Of a DNA stretch of 64,000 bases, positions 51,794-60,219 are shown piece by piece. Each line of letters opens with the position of its first letter. Within the stretch, counting starts at the first letter, position 1. The stretch is from Bradyrhizobium sp. cir1. Its GTDB lineage: Bacteria; Pseudomonadota; Alphaproteobacteria; Rhizobiales; Xanthobacteraceae. The stretch covers positions 338,275 to 402,274 of the forward strand of contig NZ_JACIHE010000002.1 of assembly GCF_014198245.1 (NCBI RefSeq), written 5' to 3'. Both the position numbers and the translations under genes were made by a program. The notes beneath the pieces are model-generated. The model was not told the DNA's origin and ran no database searches. It saw only the letters and a program-made list of their open reading frames with translations.

Positions 51794-53641
51794 TCAGTGC
51801 ATGAAGCCGCGGTGGTTGTTGCCGCCGCCCATGCTCGGGGCCTGGTTCATCGACTGGCGGAAGTTGTTGTTGCTGTTGACCATGCGGTTCGGCGTCGTGT
51901 TGAGCTGCGGACGGTTGGTCTGCACGTTGTTCTGGACCTGCACCTTGTTCACCGGGTTGTTGTTGAGCTTCACGATGCCGGTGTTGCCGTTGTTGACGCG
52001 GATCGGGTTGTTCTGCGTCTGAACAGGCTTCACGTCGACGGTCGAGCCGCCCTTGCCGACATTCACCGGCATGCTCACGATCTTGCCAGGAGAGCCGTTA
52101 TTCGAGCCGCTGGTCGAACCGCTGGTCGCGCCGTTGGCAGTGCCAGCGTTGTTGCCGCCATTCGTCTTGGTGTTGGTTACGGGCAGGGTCACAATTTTGC
52201 CGGTGCCGCCCGTGTTGTTGGTCGTGTTGGTCGGCGCAGGCAGGGTGATGATCTTGCCCGGATTCTGCGACGGCGTGCCGTTCGGCTGGTTGTTGCCCGC
52301 CGGCAGGCTCCCGACCTGGCCGCCATTGCCGAACTTGCCGATGACGTTGCTATCGACCGGCTTCTGCACGACCGGCAGATTGCCATTGACCTGCGCACCA
52401 CCATTGCCCTGCATCAGCGGCATGTATTTGGGCTGGCCGAGATTGCCCATCTTGAAGATCGGGGCAATGTTCTGCGGCGCCAGGAACTTGGTCGGCTGCA
52501 TCAGGGGGATCTGCTTCGGCTGCGCCTCGAGCTTCAGCGCGACTTGCGCATAGGGGCTGTTGCCGTAGCTGTCATAGAAGCTCTTGTAGCCGAGCGGCGA
52601 GTTGGCGAGCACCGCCTTGTGCCAGGCCTGCGAGATCAGGAGGTTGTTGAGCAGCCAGCGGATGTGGTCGCACAGCGGGTCGTGCGGATACATCCGGATG
52701 AACTCCTGATAGTATTCCGGCCGTCCCTCGGACACGACATAGTCATAGGCCTGACGGGTCGAGCGGCTCGGCAGATTGGAGGCCATCTGCACCACGGGCG
52801 CATTCACGGGCATGCGGTTGGCGGCCACGGCGGTGTCGCCGAAGAAGGTGAAGTCGCTCGTGAGCGATGAGCTCTCCCACGGGATCTGTGCGCCGCTGGT
52901 GCTCTGGTTCACCTGAAGGCGGACACGCTTGAACAGCTGCTCGATCGGCACGTTGGGCTCGCGTGCGACGTTCAGGAAGGCTTGCGTGTACGGGCTGTGG
53001 CCGCCGGTGCCATCGAGCGCTTCGGCGCCCGGCGCGGTGGAATAGCCGACGATCGAGCCGTTCGGCGCATCGACGATTGCCAAGCCGCGGCCAGCGTCGT
53101 TCACGGTCGGGAACGGGTTGTTGCGGCAGGCATCGAGGATGACGATGCGCATGCGGCTCGGGATCGTCTCCAGCGTCGACATCACGTCGACGAGGCGCAC
53201 CGAATTGTTGACGAGCTCGGTCGGGCTTGAGACTTTTGCGTCGACCGGAACGAGATAGTTCTCGCCGGCGAGCTGCACGCCGTGACCGGCGTAGTAGACC
53301 ATCGCGACCGTGTTCGGGCCGCGCGCGGACACTTTTGCGGAGAAGTCCTGGACGACGCGGAGCATGTCGTTCTGGCCGAGGTCGGTTGCCGAGACCACCT
53401 CGAAGCCGGCGGAGTTCAGGAACTGCGCCATCGACTGGGCATCATTGTCGGGATTGGCGAGCTGCGGCGCGTTCTGGTAGTTCGAATTGCCGATCACCAG
53501 CGCGACGCGCTGCTCCGGCCCTTGCATGGCGGTGGGGGCAGGCTGGACCGGGGCGACTTGCGCGGAAACAGGGCCGCAGGCGAAGCCGAACAGGCTCCCC
53601 ACGAGGCTAGCCGTCATCAGGAAAGGCTTTAGGCGGAACAT
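51794..53641 (-). CDS. Exported caspase-like (peptidase C14) protein with Asn-rich tail
   Basis: A 615-residue protein from ATG at 53639-53641 (AAAGGAG ribosome site) with a signal peptide (LMTASLVGSLFGFACGPVSA, then QVAP). Residues about 43-265 form a caspase/metacaspase domain with catalytic His120 in YYAGHG and Cys172 in LDACRNNPF. A helical region (about 310-400) follows. The last ~200 residues are low complexity, rich in Asn, Gly, Gln and Thr, with three related motifs (PGKIITLP, TGKIVTLP, PGKIVSMP). Such orthocaspases are arginine- or lysine-specific proteases in the cases studied. Export plus a disordered tail suggests a periplasmic or surface role. No partner gene is evident. Confidence 0.85.
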   Translation of the reverse strand: MFRLKPFLMTASLVGSLFGFACGPVSAQVAPVQPAPTAMQGPEQRVALVIGNSNYQNAPQLANPDNDAQSMAQFLNSAGFEVVSATDLGQNDMLRVVQDFSAKVSARGPNTVAMVYYAGHGVQLAGENYLVPVDAKVSSPTELVNNSVRLVDVMSTLETIPSRMRIVILDACRNNPFPTVNDAGRGLAIVDAPNGSIVGYSTAPGAEALDGTGGHSPYTQAFLNVAREPNVPIEQLFKRVRLQVNQSTSGAQIPWESSSLTSDFTFFGDTAVAANRMPVNAPVVQMASNLPSRSTRQAYDYVVSEGRPEYYQEFIRMYPHDPLCDHIRWLLNNLLISQAWHKAVLANSPLGYKSFYDSYGNSPYAQVALKLEAQPKQIPLMQPTKFLAPQNIAPIFKMGNLGQPKYMPLMQGNGGAQVNGNLPVVQKPVDSNVIGKFGNGGQVGSLPAGNNQPNGTPSQNPGKIITLPAPTNTTNNTGGTGKIVTLPVTNTKTNGGNNAGTANGATSGSTSGSNNGSPGKIVSMPVNVGKGGSTVDVKPVQTQNNPIRVNNGNTGIVKLNNNPVNKVQVQNNVQTNRPQLNTTPNRMVNSNNNFRQSMNQAPSMGGGNNHRGFMH

Positions 53642-53820
53642 GGCGTGCTCCTTTCGGCACTCATCTCGATGCGAGATTGGTTGCGAGGAAGACTGGCCGC
53701 GTTCGAGCCCGGGGACCGTGATCCCTGTCACCATGGTAGGTTGCGTGATCTGAATCACGCTTGGAACCTGCTATGGTGAATGGCTGGCCAATGACATGTT
53801 GCCTGAGGAAATGCCGTCAC

Positions 53821-54264
53821 ATGCTGAAATCGATCGATCCGATCCTCACGCCCGACCTGCTCTGGCTGCTTGCCTCCATGGGCCATGGCGACGACCTCGT
53901 TTTCGTGGATGCCAATCATCCCGCGACCCGCATCGCGCAGAGCACGACGTCGCAGCGCCTGATCCAGCTGCCGGGCATGAGCATGGAGGTGGCCATTCGC
54001 GCCATCATGTCGGTCTATCCGCTCGACGATTTCGATCCCGATCCGGTGCGTGTAATGATGCCGGTCGACGATCCCGATCGCGTGCCCGACGTGCAGCGCG
54101 CCGTGCTCGCGGAGATCGAGCGCGCTGCTGGCCGCACTGTCATTCCTGGCAAGCTCTCGCGTCCGGATTTCTATCGTGCGGCGGCGGTGGGGTTTGGCGT
54201 GGTGCAGGTCGGCGACAGCAGGGGCTATGGCTGCTTCCTGATCCGCAAGGGCGTGATCAGCTAG
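53821..54264 (+). CDS. RbsD/FucU-family sugar mutarotase
   Basis: A 147-residue protein from ATG 53821. MLKSIDPILTPDLLWLLASM and GHGDDLVFVDANHPATRIAQ are the FucU/RbsD opening, where the His of MGHGD acts in anomer interconversion. The C-terminus GVVQVGDSRGYGCFLIRKGVIS is also typical; FucU uses a Tyr in this tail. It would speed the anomer exchange of fucose or a related sugar. Unusually, no fucose or ribose transport or catabolic genes are adjacent; the neighbours are the caspase-like gene and a small secreted protein. Confidence 0.85.
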   Translation: MLKSIDPILTPDLLWLLASMGHGDDLVFVDANHPATRIAQSTTSQRLIQLPGMSMEVAIRAIMSVYPLDDFDPDPVRVMMPVDDPDRVPDVQRAVLAEIERAAGRTVIPGKLSRPDFYRAAAVGFGVVQVGDSRGYGCFLIRKGVIS

Positions 54265-54401
54265 CGGGGCTGCGTTCGATCGACGCACGCTCGATGCAAA
54301 GCGGAAGCGGTCATTGTGTGCGATGATCCCGCGCATGGCGACGAACAGGCAGCACTCGAATTTGAATGGCCTTCAAGCAGGCGAGCGTCTATGGTCGATC
54401 C

Positions 54402-54761
54402 ATGTCTCGCCTTGTGTGTCTATTCGTTGCTGTCATCTTGTCTCTGCTGCCCGCCGTCGCGCCGGCTGAGCCCGTGCAAAAGCGCCCCAAGCCGGTCTGG
54501 AAGGGCTACGGCTTCCTGCCGGGCTATCGTCAGCCGCTGAGCAACAGCATTCCGCTCTACAAGCAGAAGGACGCCATGCGCCGCCTCGCGCGCAGCGAGC
54601 GCCGCCATTGGTACATCGACCCCGTTCCGCAATATTACCGCTGGGATGGCGAGTGGCACTATTTCGGCCGACCCGGCTTCGGCGGCGGCCGCTACAACGG
54701 CGGCAGCTTCGGCCCGTGCTGGACGCGGACGCCGATCGGGGCGGTGTGGAATTGCGGGTGA
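54402..54761 (+). CDS. Small exported protein, Gly/Tyr/Trp-rich C-terminus
   Basis: A 119-residue protein from ATG 54402 with a signal peptide (LVCLFVAVILSLLPAVAPA, then EPVQ). The mature part is basic, then aromatic- and glycine-rich: PQYYRWDGEWHYFGRPGF, then GGGRYNGGSFGPCWTRTPIG, with two cysteines near the end that could form a disulfide. I recognise it as a rhizobial-type exported protein of unknown function. An ATG 12 codons upstream in frame would blur the signal peptide, so 54402 is preferred. It is convergent with the next gene (13-base gap). Confidence 0.65.
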   Translation: MSRLVCLFVAVILSLLPAVAPAEPVQKRPKPVWKGYGFLPGYRQPLSNSIPLYKQKDAMRRLARSERRHWYIDPVPQYYRWDGEWHYFGRPGFGGGRYNGGSFGPCWTRTPIGAVWNCG

Positions 54762-54774
54762 GCGCGCGCGGCGG

Positions 54775-55125
54775 CTAGGGGAAACTGCGGACGACCTCGA
54801 TCGAGCCGACGATTGCGGCATTGAACGCATCGAGGTCCTCGGCCGGAATCCAGTACTCCAGATGTGAGCGTCCGCCCGCTTCCTGCACGTCGTATTTTTC
54901 GATGAAGCTGCGCTCGACCGCAAAGCGCGTCACAAACCCAGCGCCGCTCGTCGGGACATTCCAGTCGCGCGCGATCTTGACGGCGTAGTCTTCCGTCAGC
55001 ACCGGATAGAAGATCGGCTGATCCGGCAGGCGCGGCGGAAACGCGCGCATGCCGGATTGCTCGATCAGCTCCAGCTCTTTCGGACCGACGGGACGCCAGA
55101 GGGTGAGGGTGTCTTTAGTGGGCAT
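54775..55125 (-). CDS. Conserved small protein, often labelled ADP-ribosylation/crystallin J1
   Basis: A 116-residue protein beginning MPTKDTLTLWRPVGPKELEL, then AFPPRLPDQPIFYPVLTEDYAV and a C-terminal EYWIPAEDLDAFNAAIVGSI. I recall relatives carrying the label ADP-ribosylation/crystallin J1, but it lacks the size and acidic metal motifs of ADP-ribosylglycohydrolases, so that label says little about function. ATG at 55123-55125 is used; the open frame further upstream runs into a repeat element and is not part of the gene. Function unknown. Confidence 0.7.
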   Translation of the reverse strand: MPTKDTLTLWRPVGPKELELIEQSGMRAFPPRLPDQPIFYPVLTEDYAVKIARDWNVPTSGAGFVTRFAVERSFIEKYDVQEAGGRSHLEYWIPAEDLDAFNAAIVGSIEVVRSFP

Positions 55126-55187
55126 GGGTACGATGATCGGGTTCTGCTGGCCCCTACATACACTGATGCCTCCGTCTACTCCATCAC

Positions 55188-55268
55188 CGTCATTGCGAGC
55201 GCAGCGAAGCAATCCAGAGTCTTTCCACGGAGGGGATTCTGGATTGCTTCGCTGCGCTCGCAATGACG
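55188..55268. repeat. Intergenic inverted repeat, CGTCATTGCGAGCG family (copy 1)
   Basis: Left arm CGTCATTGCGAGCGCAGCGA (55188 on) continues to AAGCAATCCAGA and pairs with TCTGGATTGCTTCGCTGCGC..AATGACG ending at 55268, about a 30-bp stem with a 20-base loop. A second copy is at 61975-62063. Confidence 0.9.
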
Positions 55269-55289
55269 GCGTGGAGAGCGCGCGTCCCC

Positions 55290-56702
55290 TTACGAGAAGA
55301 ACGCGATCTTCTCGGCCTGGGTCATGCGGCGGATGGGCGCGAGCGGGTCGTTGGCGGGCGCGCGGGGTTTTTGCAGGATGCCGCTGGCGAGGATGGTGGC
55401 GCCGAGCGAGGGCTCGGGCGAGGACAAGGGAGACGGCATCGGCAGCGTCGCGGTCGGCGCCGCGGCGAATGATGCCGTGGCCGTCATCGCCGGGGCCTGC
55501 TGCTCCATCACTTCGGCGGCGGCTTCGGCGATGGCGTCGGTGAGGCGCGCGAGCGAGTCCATCGCGATCGGTGCATGGGCTGCGGGCTCTTCCGCGACTG
55601 CGGCGGGCTCCGGTGCGACCGGCTCCGGAAGCTCGGCGGCGATCGGAACTCCGGCCTCAGCGGCCATCGGCTCCGGATTTGCGACGGCCATCTCGACCGG
55701 CTCGATGATCTCGTCGAACTCCGGATCGGGCGCCGCCATCTCCAGCGCGATGGCCTCGAGGATGGCTTCGTCTTCGGCTTCCGCGGCGGCGTCGAGCGAG
55801 AACTCGTCGGTGGCCTCAGAGGCCGCGCTGGGCTCTGCGACCGGCTCTTCAAGAGCGACGTCGTCAACCGCGGCGTTTCCAAGTGCCGCACTGTCGGGCG
55901 CGATTTCGCTGTCGGTTGCGATGTCCGGCGCGACGGTCGCGTCCATGGCCTGCTCGGCCATTGCGAATGCTTCTGCGGCGTCGGCTTCCTCAATCGCCGC
56001 TTCGGGCTCGGCAGCCACCGCGATGTCCTGCGGCATCTCCGTAAAAGCCACGGGCGCTTCGCTCGCCATCGCAGCAGGCATCGCCTCCACGGCCGGAGCT
56101 TCCGCGGCGGGCGGCGGTGTGTCCTGCGCCGGAGACGGCGAGGAACGTTCTGCCTGCGGCGATGCGCCGCCCTCGGTCTGCTCGATCCGATCCCTGAGCA
56201 GATCGAATGCGGCCTTGAGCTCGACGCGGGGGTCGATGGTCGACATCTGTCCGCAGGCGGCCTCGATCGAGGCGAGCTGCGAATCAATGAGGTCGCAGAT
56301 TCGCCCGTCGGCGCCGATCTCGCGCCAGCGCCAGGAGATCTCCTTGATGATGCGCACGCCGCGCGGGATCGGCGCGAGGCTCGCCTCGATCGCGGCGGGA
56401 TCGAACGCCGCGATCGCGATCGTCTCGGCTTCGCGGATGGCGCGGCGGATCTCGACCAGCGCCTCCGGCAGGCGGTCCTCGACGACGGGTTGTCGCTGTG
56501 CCGCAAGGGTTTCTTCGATTTTCGCGACCGCATCCAGCACCATGCGGGTGTCCGCATTGCGGTTGCGCTTGGCATATTCGCCGAGGAACCAGCGGCCGCG
56601 CGCGGTCTCCATGAAGGCTTCGCGGATCGCGTCGTAATCCTGCTCGTTCGGCTCGGCCGCACGGGCAGACATGGGCGAAAGGGCGAATGCTTCGTTGGCC
56701 AT
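55290..56702 (-). CDS. Ala/Glu/Pro-rich protein with conserved termini, function unknown
   Basis: A 470-residue protein from ATG at 56700-56702 (MANEAFALSPMSARAAEPNE). Residues about 15-160 look folded and helical, with AFMETARGRWFLGEYAKRNR as the most conserved-looking segment; similar segments occur in alphaproteobacterial chemotaxis-associated proteins. About 170-420 is a low-complexity acidic Ala/Glu/Pro region. The last residues, PIRRMTQAEKIAFFS, return to a well-ordered, conserved-looking motif. This layout suggests a scaffold or adaptor with a C-terminal docking peptide. The start is 75 bases from the divergent MFS gene. No function assigned. Confidence 0.7.
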   Translation of the reverse strand: MANEAFALSPMSARAAEPNEQDYDAIREAFMETARGRWFLGEYAKRNRNADTRMVLDAVAKIEETLAAQRQPVVEDRLPEALVEIRRAIREAETIAIAAFDPAAIEASLAPIPRGVRIIKEISWRWREIGADGRICDLIDSQLASIEAACGQMSTIDPRVELKAAFDLLRDRIEQTEGGASPQAERSSPSPAQDTPPPAAEAPAVEAMPAAMASEAPVAFTEMPQDIAVAAEPEAAIEEADAAEAFAMAEQAMDATVAPDIATDSEIAPDSAALGNAAVDDVALEEPVAEPSAASEATDEFSLDAAAEAEDEAILEAIALEMAAPDPEFDEIIEPVEMAVANPEPMAAEAGVPIAAELPEPVAPEPAAVAEEPAAHAPIAMDSLARLTDAIAEAAAEVMEQQAPAMTATASFAAAPTATLPMPSPLSSPEPSLGATILASGILQKPRAPANDPLAPIRRMTQAEKIAFFS

Positions 56703-56777
56703 GACAATCTCGTCGCGCAAATCAGTGCGCGTTACAGTAACGATCACCACGATATCGACCGAATCGCAATTGGTTTG

Positions 56778-57974
56778 ATGCAGTCCGAATCACAAATCCC
56801 CACGCCAGCCACCGTGAAGCGGCGATTCGCCGTGAGCCTTGCCCTGTTCTATTCGGCGCTGTTCGCGGTGGCGGGCACGCAGCTGCCGTTCTTCCCGGTC
56901 TGGCTGAAGGCGATCGGCATCGACGCGGCCTGGATCGGCCTCATCAACGCGCTGCCGGCGATCACGCGCTTCACCACGCTGCCGCAGATCACCGCCTTTG
57001 CCGAAAAGCGGCATGCCATTCGCGCCGGCATGATGCTGTCGGTGCTGGCGACGGCGATCGGCTTCACGGCCGTGGGCTTGCAGCATCAGCCGCTGGCGCT
57101 GTTCCTGATCTACGCACTGACCTGCATGATGTGGACGCCATCGACCCCGCTCACCGATGCCTACGCGCTGCGCGGCGTCGCCCGCTACGGTCTCGACTAT
57201 GGACCCCTGCGGCTGTGGGGCTCGGCGGCGTTCGCCGCCAGCTCGCTCGCCTGCGGCTATCTCGTCGACGTCATCGCAGGCCGCGACCTGATCTGGGTGA
57301 TCGTGGCCTGGGCGGTCGTTGCGGTGCTCGCCAGCCTGCTGCTGCAGCCGCTCGACGACATCAGGCGCAAGACGACGGAGAGGCATACCGACACGGCGCT
57401 GCTGCGCGATCGCGCCTTCTGGGCGTTGATCGCCTCGGCCGCGCTGATTCAGGGCAGCCACGTCGCCTACTACACGTTCTCGGCCATCAACTGGCAGCTC
57501 CATGGTCTCAGCGGGCTGACGATCGCAGGGCTGTGGACGCTGGGCGTGGTCGCCGAGATCGTCGTGTTCGCGCTGTCGCCGCGCTTCCTGCTGCACCCGT
57601 CCACGATGATGGCGATCGGTGGCTTAAGCGCCGTGGTGCGCTGGATCGTCACCGCCAACGAGCCGCCGCTGGCCTTGCTCGCGATCGTGCAGCTCGGCCA
57701 TGGTCTCACCTTCGGCATGACCATCGTCGGCACCATGAACCTCCTGGTGCAGCGCGTGCCGTCGCATCAGCTCGCGCGGGGGCAGGGCTATTACGCCGCA
57801 TGCAGCGGGCTGTTGGGCGCGACCACCTCGATCGCGTCAGGCGCGATCTACGCCCGCATCGGCGATGGCCTGTATTACGTCATGGCGGCGATGGCCGCGG
57901 CCGGCGCGCTTGTGATCTGGTCGGCGCGGCACCGGCTCACCGCTCATCCCCACAGTGAAGAGTCCGGCGGATAG
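56778..57974 (+). CDS. HcaT-like (PPP-family) MFS transporter
   Basis: A 398-residue inner-membrane transporter with about twelve segments. The N-terminal ALFYSALFAVAGTQLPFFPV and the loop TPLTDAYALRGVARYGLDYG followed by PLRLWGSAAFA are hallmarks of the phenylpropionate permease (HcaT/NupG-like) MFS subgroup. ATG 56778 is chosen. Its last 31 bases overlap the end of the convergent dipeptide epimerase gene. Substrate unknown; a link with peptide or murein turnover through the neighbour is possible but unproven. Confidence 0.85.
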   Translation: MQSESQIPTPATVKRRFAVSLALFYSALFAVAGTQLPFFPVWLKAIGIDAAWIGLINALPAITRFTTLPQITAFAEKRHAIRAGMMLSVLATAIGFTAVGLQHQPLALFLIYALTCMMWTPSTPLTDAYALRGVARYGLDYGPLRLWGSAAFAASSLACGYLVDVIAGRDLIWVIVAWAVVAVLASLLLQPLDDIRRKTTERHTDTALLRDRAFWALIASAALIQGSHVAYYTFSAINWQLHGLSGLTIAGLWTLGVVAEIVVFALSPRFLLHPSTMMAIGGLSAVVRWIVTANEPPLALLAIVQLGHGLTFGMTIVGTMNLLVQRVPSHQLARGQGYYAACSGLLGATTSIASGAIYARIGDGLYYVMAAMAAAGALVIWSARHRLTAHPHSEESGG

Positions 57975-58939
57975 ACGAGACTGCCGTCATAGCGCAGGCC
58001 GTGATCGCGGTCGCGCGCCAGCAGCAGGGGACCGTCGAGATCGACGAAGCGCGCCTGCGGTGTCACCAGCATGGCGGGCGCCATCGACAGCGAGGTCGCG
58101 ACCATGCAGCCGATCATGATCTCGAAGCCGAGCGCCTGCGCGGCGTCGGCCATGGCGAGCGCCTCGGTGAGGCCGCCCGTCTTGTCGAGCTTGATGTTCA
58201 CGGCGTCGTAGCGCTCGCGCAAGGGTGCGAGCGAGGAGCGGTCATGCACGCTCTCGTCGGCGCAGACCGCGAGCGGCCGCCTGATCCGCGCCAGCGCGTC
58301 GTCCTTGCCCGCGGGCAGCGGCTGCTCCACCAGGGTGACGCCGGCGGCGGCACAGGCGGCGAGATTGTGCGCCAGATTGGCTTCGGTCCAGGACTCGTTG
58401 GCGTCGACGATGAGCTCGGACCCCGGCGCCGCCTTGCGCACGGCCGCGATGCGCTCCGGGTCGCCCTCGCCGCCGAGCTTGATCTTCAGCAGCGGCCGGT
58501 GCGCCGCTCTGGCAGTGGCCGCAGCCATGGCTTCGGGCGTGCCCAGCGAGATCGTGTAGGCGGTGGTGCGCATCCCGGGCACCGGGCGGTCGAGCAGGCT
58601 CCAGGCCCGCCGGCCGGCCGCCTTGGCCTCCAGGTCGATCAGGGCGCAGTCCAGCGCGTTGCGGGCCGCGCCTGGGGGCATGGCGGCTTGCAGGGCCTGC
58701 CGGGTCAGGCCGCCGGCCACGGCCGCCTGCATGGCCTCAATGGCGGCAAGGGTCGCCTCGGGTGTCTCGCCATAACGGGGATAGGGCACGCATTCGCCGC
58801 GGCCGGTGAGGCCGTTCTGGCTCACTTCGGCCACAACGGTGACGGCCTCGGTCTTGGCACCCCGGCTGATCGTGAAGCTGCCGGCGATGGGAAAGCGCTC
58901 GATTCGCGCCACGAGGGCCGGAACTTTGCTGGAAGTCAT
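57944..58939 (-). CDS. L-Ala-D/L-Glu-type dipeptide epimerase (enolase superfamily)
   Basis: A 331-residue muconate-lactonising-type enolase superfamily member from ATG at 58937-58939. It has the KxK catalytic pair in LLKIKLGG, metal ligands in IVDANESW, LVEQPLP and VCADESVHD, and the second-side lysine in NIKLDKTGG. These, with RGECVPYPRYGETPE near the N-terminus, fit the dipeptide epimerases that recycle murein L-Ala-D-Glu. It converges on, and overlaps by 31 bases, the MFS transporter gene. Substrate range is inferred. Confidence 0.87.
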   Translation of the reverse strand: MTSSKVPALVARIERFPIAGSFTISRGAKTEAVTVVAEVSQNGLTGRGECVPYPRYGETPEATLAAIEAMQAAVAGGLTRQALQAAMPPGAARNALDCALIDLEAKAAGRRAWSLLDRPVPGMRTTAYTISLGTPEAMAAATARAAHRPLLKIKLGGEGDPERIAAVRKAAPGSELIVDANESWTEANLAHNLAACAAAGVTLVEQPLPAGKDDALARIRRPLAVCADESVHDRSSLAPLRERYDAVNIKLDKTGGLTEALAMADAAQALGFEIMIGCMVATSLSMAPAMLVTPQARFVDLDGPLLLARDRDHGLRYDGSLVYPPDSSLWG

Positions 58940-59083
58940 TTTGAACTCTGGCGAAATCTGAACCTGCTGGTTACCTGTAGCAACTAACATTAAACACTTG
59001 GGGATACCTTTCTCTGGGTAAGGGCGCGTGCGCAACTATCTGAATCCATCTGTTTCTTGCGCCCCGGCGCGGGAGCGGACATC

Positions 59084-60217
59084 TTGAACAGCGATCCGAA
59101 GCTGGAACGGATTGCGAAGGGCAACGCGCTGGCACTCTGCGCCACCGGAACCTGGACCGCGAGCTTCGCGCCGGTCCTGGAGCGGATGGTGGCGGATGCC
59201 GAGAAGCTCGCCGGCGGTCCGCAAAGCATCTTCATCGACGTCTCCGAGGTCGCCAAGCTCGACACGTTCGGCGCCTGGCTGATCGAACGGCTGCGCCGCA
59301 GCCTGACGCAAGGGTCGGTCGAGGCGCAGATCGCCGGGCTGTCGGCCAATTATTCGAGCCTCGTCGACGAGGTGCGGCGGGTCCGGGCGACGCCCGTGGT
59401 CGAGACCTCAACGATCACCATCACCGGCATGCTGGAGCAGATCGGCCGCACTGTCGCCGGCGTCGGCGGCACTGTGGCGGGCCTGATCGACATGCTCGGC
59501 GCGGTGCTGGCGGCGGGCATGCGCGTGCTGATCCACCCGCGCTCGTTCCGCCTGACCTCGACGGTGCACCACATGGAGCAGGTGTGCTGGCGCGCGGTGC
59601 CGATCATCGTGCTGATCACTTTCCTGATCGGCTGCATCATCGCGCAGCAGGGCATCTTCCACTTCCGCCGCTTCGGCGCCGACATCTTCGTGGTTGACAT
59701 GCTCGGCGTGCTGGTCCTGCGCGAGATCGGCGTGCTCTTGGTCGCGATCATGGTCGCCGGCCGCTCGGGCAGCGCCTACACCGCCGAGCTCGGCTCGATG
59801 AAGATGCGGGAAGAAATCGACGCGTTGCGTACCATGGGGTTCGACCCGATCGAGGTGCTGGTGCTGCCGCGCATGCTGGCCCTGGTGCTGGCGCTGCCGA
59901 TCCTCGCCTTCCTCGGCGCCATGGCCGCGCTCTATGGCGGCGGTCTCGTCGCCTGGCTCTATGGCGGGGTCGACCCCGAAGCGTTTCTATTGCGGCTGCG
60001 CGACGCCATCTCGATCGACCATTTCATCGTCGGCATCGTGAAGGCACCGGTGATGGCCGCGGTGATCGGGATCGTCGCCTGCGTCGAGGGGCTCGCCGTG
60101 CAGGGCAGCGCGGAATCGCTCGGGCAGCACACCACGGCGTCGGTGGTGAAGGGCATCTTCTTCGTCATTGTCATGGACGGCGTGTTCGCCATCTTCTTCG
60201 CCTCGATCGGGATGTGA
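59084..60217 (+). CDS. mlaE: MlaE-type lipid ABC permease with N-terminal STAS domain
   Basis: A 377-residue inner-membrane permease. Residues about 1-105 form a STAS-like domain (FIDVSEVAKLDTFGAWLIER), the part that is a separate protein (MlaB) in E. coli. The MlaE domain follows with IGCIIAQQGIFHFRRFGADI, REIGVLLVAIMVAGRSGSAY and EEIDALRTMGFDPIEVLVLP. It works with MlaF and MlaD to move phospholipids between membranes and keep the outer membrane asymmetric. TTG 59084 is chosen, with GGAG eight bases upstream; another TTG lies at 59057. First gene of mlaEFD. Confidence 0.92.
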   Translation: MNSDPKLERIAKGNALALCATGTWTASFAPVLERMVADAEKLAGGPQSIFIDVSEVAKLDTFGAWLIERLRRSLTQGSVEAQIAGLSANYSSLVDEVRRVRATPVVETSTITITGMLEQIGRTVAGVGGTVAGLIDMLGAVLAAGMRVLIHPRSFRLTSTVHHMEQVCWRAVPIIVLITFLIGCIIAQQGIFHFRRFGADIFVVDMLGVLVLREIGVLLVAIMVAGRSGSAYTAELGSMKMREEIDALRTMGFDPIEVLVLPRMLALVLALPILAFLGAMAALYGGGLVAWLYGGVDPEAFLLRLRDAISIDHFIVGIVKAPVMAAVIGIVACVEGLAVQGSAESLGQHTTASVVKGIFFVIVMDGVFAIFFASIGM

Positions 60218-60219
60218 CG

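Noticed and set aside
55324..56637. Ser/Ala/Met-rich plus-strand frame opposite the Ala/Glu/Pro-rich protein
   Set aside because: It is the mirror of a repetitive Ala/Glu coding region and has no ribosome site or domain.
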